Source: Streblospio benedicti (taxonomy: Eukaryota; Annelida; Polychaeta; Spionida; Spionidae). From it: 64,000 bases of DNA. The position numbers and the translations under genes are program-made. This document shows, in pieces, positions 25,201 through 36,700 of the stretch; within the stretch, counting starts at the first letter, position 1, and each line of letters begins with the position of its first letter. Where the stretch lies: NCBI GenBank assembly GCA_019095985.1, contig CM032660.1, positions 38,107,845-38,171,844 on the forward strand. The letters are read 5' to 3'. Under the pieces are notes generated by a model, which was given only the letters and a program-made list of their open reading frames with translations, was not told where the DNA came from and did no database searches.

Positions 25201-28200
25201 AGTTGCCAAGTATTCCGAAATTTCGGAATCATTCCGAAATATGAAGTCAATTCCGATCATTCCGACCGGAATCGAGAAATTCCGAAATTCAGGGGAAATG
25301 ACCCAATATTTTAAAAATGGTACTTTTCCCCTTAAAATATTGATATTTTTGCTCGCATTATGGGCGCCGCCATTACTGAATGTACTCGATTGAACCATGC
25401 ATCATATAAACGACGTCCACGGCTTTTACCGGCGCACAAAAATGCACTCGATTTAAATGACTGTAACAGCGATAGTCTCGATCAGCGAAGCCCAGTTTGT
25501 GCATGCTGTCATTTATGCGGCAGACAGCCTCGATGATTCAGATTTCTATTGTCGTAATGCGCACCAACACGACCTGTCAACGGTATATGAAAGTAAAACT
25601 GAGAAGAAATATTGAAAATTAATGAATTTGTGCATTCTACAGTAACGTAATGATGCAAAAACACAGGGATAAGTATTCAAGAAAATACAATGATATCACT
25701 GCAACAGAAAAGAGTGTGCATCACGCCCGATATCATTTGATTTTAGTATCAAACATAGTGGTGGATACGACATTGTCATTGTAGAGCATGAGCAATCAAA
25801 AGAGAACACATGGATATGGTGAAAATTCGTGGTGCATACAAGACATAAGATGCATGATTATTGATGTACACGCCTGACTTTCTACGGTAAAGTGCATTTG
25901 CACATCCCGTGTGCTCTTCCAACTCTACATGCATGACTACATTATCGGGCGGGGGGAGAGTGCTCTTGTGGCAGGGGGTTTGGGGGGAAGGGGGGGGGGT
26001 ATCCCCAAATTTTTCTTTGAAAATGTGATGCATTCTTCTGCAATCCAGTGTATAATTTACAGCAAAATTGGGTACTTGAAAGACTTAAAATAGTCTCTTT
26101 TTTTTTCAAATGTCCAACAAGATTCATTTCATTACTTTCAAAACTGTGTACTATGTAACATAGTTAAAATAAAATGGTTTGAAATCGTCATTGAGTTTTC
26201 CTTACTTTGAACATTTTTACGCGAAAAGTAGGACGACCATCGTCCATACCCTTGTATTTTTTTAATCAAATATGTTGAAACCAAGTTAATTGCACTTTTA
26301 TGTGCATTTTTACTGTCCATTCACCCTTCTAAACACAGAACAGTGTTATAAAGTAGTCTTATTTAAATATAAGTTAAAAATACATAATAAACGTAAGATT
26401 CAGAAATTTTGACCCAAATTCAGAAATTTTGGCGTCGGGATTCAGAAATTTCAAAATTTGAGGTTGGCAACTCTGCTAATGTTTATATTACGTGTTGACG
26501 TTTTGCGTATGCCGATATGAATGGGTTGCAAATAGAGATTACGTTATGCTACTATCCATATATCTCTAAATATTGGAATAAAATAATACTTGAATTGGTA
26601 AGATCAGAGTGCAAAGCATTTCTTTAGAAAAAAATATGTTACAATCCTAACCTTTAGTAACATTAAAGGTACCCATCCCATTTTTTTTAACTCATTATAT
26701 TCTTTACTTTTAGTGATATTTTGGTGTTGTTTCAGTGCACAGGAAAATGTTATTTGTGTTTTTGTTTTACAGGAGGAGGAAGATAAGAAAATGAGAAATT
26801 ATGCAGTTGTACCTCCAATGATATTAGATCAGCATGCTCGCAGCCTTCGCTTCCATAACAACAATGGCTTAATAGAAGAACCAATGGATGAATATAAGGT
26901 ATATATAATCTTGATGCCATTGATTATGATTAGAATTAGGACATACCAGTAAGTTAATCACACATTTATTCATGATAGTTTCTGGTTGATGTAGATACTA
27001 GTCATATTATAATTTGGTGTGATAAGTGATATTGCAAATAATATGTATTTTAAAATTGACATGTCTTTGGTATCCATTATACCATCCCAACTTCACAGAG
27101 TTAGAATATTATGAAAACTCCATTTATGTTTAAGGATCGTCAAAATATCAACACTTGGTCTGAGGGTGAAAGAGAAACGTTTAAAGAAAAGTATTTGCAA
27201 CACCCCAAAAACTTTGTGTTCATTGCATCATTTTTGGAAAGAAAGGTTTGTAAATAATTTTGACCTTTTTTATTTCAATTCTTCTACAGAATGTACAAGT
27301 TTGTAAATATAGTTTATAGTAAAATTTTATAGATAATTTTGAATTTATATGCATATATTAACTTGTTATTTACCATTATGTTTCAGAATGTCCAGGAAAC
27401 AATTCAGTTCTACTATCTATCCAAGAAGAGTGCAAACTACAAGAGCCTTGTTCGAAAAAGCAAGTCAAAGCCTCAAAAAGCTGCCCGTATGCCCAAAGTT
27501 CCTCCCAAACAGGAAATCAAAGTGAAGGAAGAAGAACCACCAGCACCAGCACCAGCACCACCCTCTGTCCCTATTGCGAGGTATGTATGTTGCCTGTCCT
27601 CTGTATATATAGACGTAATGCTCAAGTTATTGTCAGTGCTATTATACTAGTCTAATAAGGATTAATAATTTTATACCTTGTTCATTGCACATGTACTAGC
27701 TTTCAATGCTTAGCAACTGAATATTTTTCATTCAACTGGCTCTAGTAATGACTTTTATTTCCAATTCATTCATTTATAAGTAAATATCTGTTGATTGTTG
27801 CAGTGATAAAATCAAGCAGGAAGGGGAATCCCCTCCCTCCCAGGACCTCGACCCCAGCACCACAGAACAGCAGCAGTCGGGGGACTGGAAGGTACCTCTT
27901 GACTACAATACATTTGATATGCATAAAAACAGTAAAAGTACTGTTGCACTACGAAGAGGCTGAAGGTGAATTCTGGCCCAACATTGCTTGTTTTGTACAT
28001 TTCAGGCGCCGGGTGGTCCCTCAGATAGCCCTGATCGCGCTGTTTCAGCCTCCGGCGCAGACGGGCCGAGTCAAAGTGACTCAGGGGACGGCATCCGGCC
28101 AAAACAGGAGGATGAGAAAGGTTAGTGACTTTGTATGTCCTAAGTTTGCATGCATGCCATCACTTTTATATGTCTGTGTGAATATAAACTATATTGCTAT

Positions 28201-31200
28201 GAGAACCGATAAAAAAAAAACACAATTTCAGATTCAAGTAGTGCTGGTGGTAGTCACCAGTGTGCTGTATGTAAGACAACTTTGGAGCATTATGGGTTGT
28301 CGCGGCCTCTTCAGCCCTCCAGCTGCGAGCAGTATGGCCTGGCGGAGAGCGACGTGAAGCCAGATATGCGCGTCTGCTCAAGCTGCAGGTGCCGCTCTGT
28401 GCGCCGGAGGTATACACAGTGAGTGAATGGATGAGGCTAAGTGGTTCACTGAATGTCTGCTTGTGTTAGTTCAAAGTTTAGTCTCACGGTCAGTACGGCT
28501 AGTCGGCTCTAAACTTATTCGCTTTTAGCTCAGAGATAATCGTATCTTTTAGATCAGAGCACATGGTTCATTTAGAGTATGGCTTATATTTTCTACTTAT
28601 TAGCTACTTTTGTCAACTTTTGAAATGAATGTCTGCCTGTAGCAGTCTGAGAAGCCAGTCTGCATATGATACCTAGTTTAGTGAATCAATGTAATAGTTA
28701 GTATGTTGTGTGTCAGAGTAGCATGTTGGCTTTAGTATGTATGTTGGTTTTTTTTTCATCTTTGAATGGAATGAATTTGGAACATTCTTTCATTTTTGTG
28801 AATCTGTGAACTCAGTATTTTTTATAACAGAAAACCTTATGAAAATAGCTTTAAAGGGAATTGCTCACATCTTTGAACAATGAACATTGTCAAATGATGT
28901 TAATTTAGCTATAACTGTTGATCAATGAAATATCAGCGATATACATTAACACTCGCCAGGTCGACATACCGATATTTACATACATTTGGCGATTCTTGTA
29001 TGAATATATACAAGACAAGCTGGCGATTACTAATTTTGCTAGTAATTGGCGATCTAGGGTAATTAAAACATTTTTGTTTCAATCTTAAATCACCAGGGGA
29101 AGAAGCCTCTTTTCATCTTTTAATGGTCCGCATGTCGTAGGAGCTCTAATCGGCGCGACCACGTTACACAATAAGATGCATTAACTATGGGTGCGAACTT
29201 ACTTTCGTTTTCTCGTTGCGCGGGCTCGACATTTGAACTACTGAGCATGCGCACTTGCGCCCGGAAACATGCGTGTGTAGACCTCTATATTTTTCACATT
29301 GCAAAATAAGTAAGTTATTTCTATTTTCTGGCAAGCATTCGTAATAGATCGATTGAATAACGTTACTAATAGATCATACATCACTATATTTGAGAATGAC
29401 AATTCACAAATGCGATGTTCAATCGAGTTGACACCCACAATCACGCCAAGACATGCACGACTTTGCGATGATGGAAGGAAATCTATGCAAGTGACTTTCA
29501 TAATAAACATCATGTAATGACATATACGTTCAGGAAAGGTACTTTCGATGAAATTACCGTGCCAAAATCTTTTTAGGCGTGTTCTTAGAAAGAGAAATTC
29601 AGTTCAGTTAAAGGCCCATGGGCCCATATAAGAACCTTAAGCCCATGCTCGATGTTAGGCCCAGGGGCCTTTATACGTGAATAGACACTACATGGTTATG
29701 TTACAGAAGGGAGATGGCATACCATGCATGGTCTAAAGAAATGAAACGCTCCTAAGGTCACAATTAAAGCACAACATATATATATATATAGCGGTGTGGC
29801 ATAGTGCCTTTCTACAAGGTTTAAAAAGAACACACAAATATTAATAGCAGCTCTGAAATAGTCAGTTTGGTACAAAAAAGAAAAATTACAAGCAAAAAAG
29901 TACAAAATTTTCAATGTAAATTTGGCCTTTAATTTTGTCTGAGAATGCACCAGCTGGCTTCTTTTACCTTCTAAATTTCAAATTTTCCTGGGGGGAATCC
30001 CCCCAGACCCCCCCCATATGCTACGTGCTTTCGGCACTCGATGCGGGCTGGCCTCTGGCCAGCCCATACAGGCATCCAGCCTTGGGAATTTGACCGCTTT
30101 CTTGAAACTTTTGACTGGTCAATTTTGGTCTAGTCTAGTATAGCTATGACCACTTTTACAAAATTTTAAGTAGACAAAATAAATAGTTTGGTCTACTCAA
30201 TCAAAAAGTTGTTGTATATCGCTGAATATTAGTTACAAAAAATTATCGTATTCTCAAAACGTTTATTTTTCTTTTGAATATACCGGTAGTATACTGATGA
30301 GTTTGCTCAACAGTTCAGTTGAAGTTTATACATGTTGGTTATATTTCATGGATTTACTTTAGTGTCAAATAGATAGTCTCTTCATTTGTTGAAAAGAATT
30401 TGTACCATACTGTATCATCGTTTTTGTTAATCATTGGCTTACCTAATTAAACTGGCAGCATTTAGTATTAAAAAACCATTAGATCTATCTTGAGAGTTTT
30501 AAAGCTTATAGGCTAATGGTTTACAGATCAAAAGTCTCCATGGAAGGTAGTTTTTTTATTGGAATGGTAAGAAATAGTTAAGAGAATGAATGACTAGATT
30601 TATTGCACGCATGCATGCTTGAATGAAATATTTATTCTTAAAGATTTAGTATTTTGTTGTTATTCTATTAGTAAAAATAATACTCATAAATATTTTATAT
30701 AAATATCCCAATTACTAAATGTGTCATACTTCTTGTTACTGAGATACAGATCTGGATTGTGTCTACATGTTTGACATTTTAATTAATTGTCATTATCCTT
30801 TAATTCTTGTAAAAGCTGATGATTTCCCCTTGATTTGAATTACTTGAAGAAATTGAGAGCATTCTATAACCATTTTGTGATCATTACAATTTGTGATTTC
30901 CTGTGATCATTACAATTTGTGGTTTGTTGTAGCTGCCCAATCCCTACATGCAAGACACCTAAAAGGAAAGTGAAGAGACTGCGGCCAATTCCAACAAAGC
31001 TACAGGATCTGCCTGCAGATCAGAAAGATCCGATCGTTGCTGAAATGCGTAAGTCTATGTTTTTTTTTCCACAAATATCACCATGCTTGAATTCTGTTTG
31101 TATGTAATTGTTTTTAAACAAAAAATGTGAAAATTCCAGAGATTGGAGCTGATATGACCAAATGCTGTTCTGCGTGCTTCAATAGAATTGCAAGAAAAAT

Positions 31201-33669
31201 TGGAAACAATCCAAGCACAAATGAGCTTCTTGTGCCATTGGTACCAGAAACTGGAGATGGTCAGTTACTTTCATGCATTCTACGATAAATTTATATTTAT
31301 AGGCTATCGTTAGGTCTGTTCAAATCACACTTGCCAGGGCTATTTCGGCTCATGTGAAGTCTACCAATAACACGATTTGTTACAAAAAACATGTGTTAAT
31401 TCGACTGGGCGACCAATGAAATTCAGGTCTTTCTCGCCAGTGCGCTCTATGTACGAGATGACCGGCCTCATTGCAGCCGGCAATCAGGGGACAGCACAGT
31501 TCATATGCGGGGACACGACTGGAATGAAAATTTTCTTTGACCTGGCCACCCTGATTCAAATGCACCTATTTGTTTTTAGTTGCTGGTTTTTTTTTTCATT
31601 AGAAGGAAATAAATATCTTTTAGTAATACTAAAAGATTATCTTGATTATTTTAGAAGTAGTGGAGACTTCTAGATGGACTGAAGAGGAAATGGATATTGC
31701 TAAACAAGATAAGTATATAAATGATGTCACATTACATAATAGTCCAAGTCACAGTCACACGATGCTATGTTTTGTAATATATATGACCAGCAATCACCTG
31801 TTTTGCCAGTTTTTTTTAATAGATTAAAAAAATGAATAAATTGTTTTTTTTTATTATACGATTGAAGCAGCACGGACGTCATTGGAAGGCAATTGCTGCA
31901 ATGGTTGGAACTAAAACTGAAGCCCAATGCAAAAATTTCTATTTCAACTACAAGAAAAAATTTAATTTAGAAGCAATCTTGCAAGAATACAAAATGACAA
32001 AGGCAAGTCATGACTTTTTATTTCGATTTGATGTATTAGTTATTTTAATGTTGTAAAGACTTTGGTAATTACTAAACATTATCAAATGTCTTCAAAGAAT
32101 ACAGTAGGTAATGTCAATCATGATGAATTTTTATTTATTGTAGTTCAACTATGCCATAATCTGAATAAAGCCGTTTCCATGATTACAGTCTAAATATCAT
32201 ATGTATAAGCCAAACTTATCTAATGATTTTTCATATAAAGTTCTGCACGAATGCAACAGATTTCCAATTGAATTGCCACAAATTTATAGTTTTTGTTTTT
32301 GATGTATTCTACATACATGTAATTAGTTGAACATTACAGGGAGATGATGCTCGTACAATGTCCACATCAGAGTCTGTAGCTTCCACAGTAACTGCTGCGT
32401 CTGATAATGATATGTCCTCAGCAGAGGATGCAGACAATGATGAAAGTAGTGACACTGATAGTGTGCCCAGTCCAGCACCACCAAAAGTTGAAAAGCAGGC
32501 AGATGTAACTGTCAAAACAGAAAAAGAAGATAAAAAGGAGAATGATGCAAAATCTGGTATGTATTTTATAAAATTTAGTATTTGATAATTCATGATGAGA
32601 AAAACATGGTCTAGAGAAGAATTTCATTAATTTAATCATCACATTTCTATTTCATATGTTGTATGTGTGTTAACTTTTCAACATGCTTCACATGCAATAG
32701 CCTAAACATGCAGCGTATTTTAATGCATGGATATTCAGCCATACAGCAGTACATTCAAAATTGATGATTGACAAAAAATACGAATGTGTCTTGCATTTGT
32801 TTTTTGTTTTTTTCTGGATATAATAGCATTGTAGGTAGTAGATATTGAAACCTGTCTTTCAGGACATTATGACCAATACATGCCTCTTGTGTGCACAGTG
32901 TTATACCATTGTACTGTACATTTCTGTAAACTATTTTGTCATGGTTAACTTATATTTAGAATTTTTGTAATATTTAACATTTACATGGTAAATATGTAAA
33001 ACATATGCCTGTTGTAGCAGCTACCACTGGCTCTGAGGCAGCAAAAGAATCCACCTCAAATGAGGTCACTATGTCACCAGCAACATCAACTTCTCAAACA
33101 TCGACGACAAGTGACCAGGATAAAAAGATGGCTGATCCATCAGTATCAAAACCTGAGCAGCATTCTCAAAACCAAGACACAGGTAACACGCCATACTAAA
33201 TTTTCTTTTATGGCTGAAAACCATTGGCTAATGATAAATTAAGTATGCTTTCGAATTATAATGGTATTCACAAATGAATGGCTTAAATTTGTATGTTTTG
33301 TAATTGTCCACACTACAATGGAATTTCAAAAAATTAATTTAATTGATTTAGCACTTAAATATGGTTAGAAATAAGTGTGTAATGTAAATAGTCAGTGTTA
33401 AATGATTAATTCAATTCGATTCTTCAGCAGACTACAATAGTGGAACAGTGATGAGCAGTGGGGAAGGTAAGACTGCTGGCAGTAGCAGCCATCCCTCCGC
33501 AGTAGCTGCGGACCAACCTCCTGTCTCCTCCACCACAACCTCAATGCCTCCACAACACCTAGCGCAGCCCGTGGGCCCTAGTTACGTAGCCTCTAGCGGC
33601 CCAGGACCTCCTCACTCTTTGCAGCAACAGCAGCAGCAACAGCAGCAGCAACATCAGCAGCAGCAACAA

Positions 33670-33701
<32 letters not shown>

Positions 33702-36700
33702 GCCGCAACAACAGCAACAGCAGCAGCAGCAGCAGCATGCAGGTATATTCACTGAAATATTACAAGTGAATTAATTTTTGCACTGCTTGGTTTTACACGA
33801 ATGCCCATTTTACCATCCATGTAGGACTAAATGTGAATTTGAAATGTGCATATAAGATTTTAGTAAGATATTTGTAACAATGCAGTTTAATGTCCTTGAC
33901 AAAACTTTTATTTGGCATTGAGTCACATTGAGTTGACTATTTGAGGCGGGAGGCCGAATGAATAACCAAAATGTTAATGCTACTTGATTCATATTTGCAA
34001 ATGCACTCATGATTTTTGCTGATAAATCAGAATCCAAAAAGCAGTTGGGCAATAATTCCCAATGTCGCTAGGGAAGCCTATGATTCCATCCCACGTCCCA
34101 TTAATGCTTATTCACTATTGTAGGTGCGCCGCACTCAGTGGGCAGCAGCACTGTCAGCAACACGACCAGCACCAGCAGCTATCCAGCGGCGTCCATGTCA
34201 CTGAAGCATCTGCCCACTATGGGTTCGACTCGGCCTCCTTCAGCCCCAGCAGCCAGCCTCACACAATTAGGTACGTTGCATTGCCAGTTACCACCTCCAT
34301 GAGAAAGTTTCTTACATATGGAATGTAAAAAAAGCTCAGTGCCTTAGGTTATGTACGTGACTTTTTCTCCGCCAGGTCAAACTCTTAATATGATGTAATA
34401 ATGGGTGTTGCTGTTGTAGGTGCCGAAGCAAGTGTTGAAAAGCATGCTTCCCCTGCGCCAGCCTGTGTTAGAGACTTAATCCATCATGCTATTGAGAGAA
34501 ACTTGCAGATAGTCCATGATAAAGGTATTAACAAGACTTGCTTGAGATAAAAAAATTCTCAAAATGTGCTTGTTTTTTATTTTAGTATAAAAATACATTC
34601 ATTTCCCCTTTTAAAAATGTATAACACTTTAGGGGTTTCCGGAATAGAATTTGGTTTCGGGCCATACAAAAGATCATGTATACAATTTCGGTACAGGCAA
34701 AATTAACATTGACTGAATTTTTTATTGTTTTTTGTATGATCTTTTGTATGGTCCATAAACCAAATTCTATTCCCGAAACCCCTAAAGTGTTATACATTTT
34801 TTAAAAGGGAAAGGAATGTACTTTTATACTAAAATAAAAAACAAGAACATTTTCAGAATTTTTTTTCCTCCAAATTCTTTCATCTCCAGCAAGTCTCTTT
34901 AAAGCAAAGTAATATAAGTGTGCAATTTATATGAATGATATCTTTGTTGTCTAGACTTGGGGTCAATTATTATTATAATTCGTGGAATTAATTGACACTA
35001 AAAAGGAACTTGTAATTGTCATTGAAGTTCAATATTGTAATTGACCCCAAGTCTGTTCAACTAGTAAAACATGTATTCTAAATGCCTGTGTTATTTACTT
35101 TTAATGTTACTTTAATAGAAATAATTTTCCACTGTGTTTTTCTTTTTCAACATTTTCAGGCAATGAGATGCCAAAACCGTCTGTGTCTTCTGCGTCTCAT
35201 ATCGCTTATCACATAGAAAGCCAAAAAATGGGACCCATGCGGAAAGACTTACAACCACCAACCAGTCAGATGAGAGCTAATACTGCATCTCCATTTGCAG
35301 TTGGGGGTTCAGAGGTGGGTAAAAAAAATTAATTTAACCTTATAGAATATTTACAAAGTCATTGCAAAAATCATGCATTGCACAGTGCAAAATACAAATT
35401 TACTTCGGGAGGAACATCTCACAACTAAGCATGTTTTCATTCACTCATTTGAAATATGCTGTAGAAAATTCTATATACTTAGTATCAACAGTAATCTTGT
35501 ATTTTGAGTGCACAATTCAGTGTAGATAATTAGGTAATCATGAGAGAATTATTAGATACCTATTGGAAACTGTCAGAGATGCGTTGGCAAGACTTTCGAT
35601 GTCACAACATATTCAAGGAGCCAAATGAAAATCCTCAGTTGGTCACATGACCACAATGATGGTGGCAGTCATGTGACATCGAAAGTCTTCCCGACGCAAC
35701 ACTGATAGGTTCCAATAAGTATAGATCTAAAAATTGTCTCTTAATCATGAATAATGAACCCAGGACGGGATGATTTAAACATACATTCTTTAATTAGATA
35801 ATTGTTTGATTTAACTGTATTGATTATCATACATACATCTATAGGCAATAATGTTACATCTTGTTATGTATTTCAGTTGCATGACATGAGAAAAAGTGCA
35901 ATGGGTCCCAGTGAGCATTATCGTGGTGACCCGCGTGACTATGACCCTCGTGACCCTCGTCGTCACGACGGCCCTGGTCCCCCCGGGCACCGTGTGGAGG
36001 ATGTAGTACGACCCACTGGGCGCACGCCACCTCCTGCCCACTCACACCACCGTGACGTCAGAGATGTGAGTCTCACATTTCTACCCATTTATCTAATCCC
36101 GATTTATTAAGGCAGGCCCCAATTATCAATGGATGTATCTGTAAAAAGTTTTACTTTTCATTTTCATATTTTCATACAGAAGAGTGTATGATAATTGTGG
36201 GGTGTGTGTTTTTTTCAGGCTGGTTTGTACCGGTTGGCAGATGCTGCTACAGAGCAGAGAAGAATGGATACCGGCAGGCCGCATTCTGAACCACACCCAG
36301 ATCTTGCCAGGCATGATCGGTAGGAAGTATTTTGTAAAATTGACATCATGTTTAATTATCAAACAAAATTATATTAAGTGAAATATCAACTGCACAATTT
36401 TAATTAGATAATTATGAAATTCTATGTATGATATATATATATATATATCTTTATTTTGATGCTTGGTGTTTGATCCAAATGATTATGATGTAATCTCTAA
36501 CACCTTATTGTCATTTGCAAGTAATTATTTGTGATGTAGCTATGGTGATCCACCCGGTCTGAGGCCCTCACACTCTCCATACCCACCCGGCCAGCCGCCC
36601 ATCTCCCAGCAGCAAAGGGGAGCACCAGCGTCAGGGCAGAGGCAAGGTAAACATCTAGTCAACATTTACTGGGCTGTGCTGTTTAGTTCATTTTCATAGA

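Noticed and set aside
31709-31859. U12-type (minor spliceosome) reading of the AT-AC intron
   Set aside because: The 5' end is ATAAGT rather than ATATCCTT and no TTCCTTAAC-like branch site is seen near the 3' end, so a U2-type AT-AC intron is more likely.
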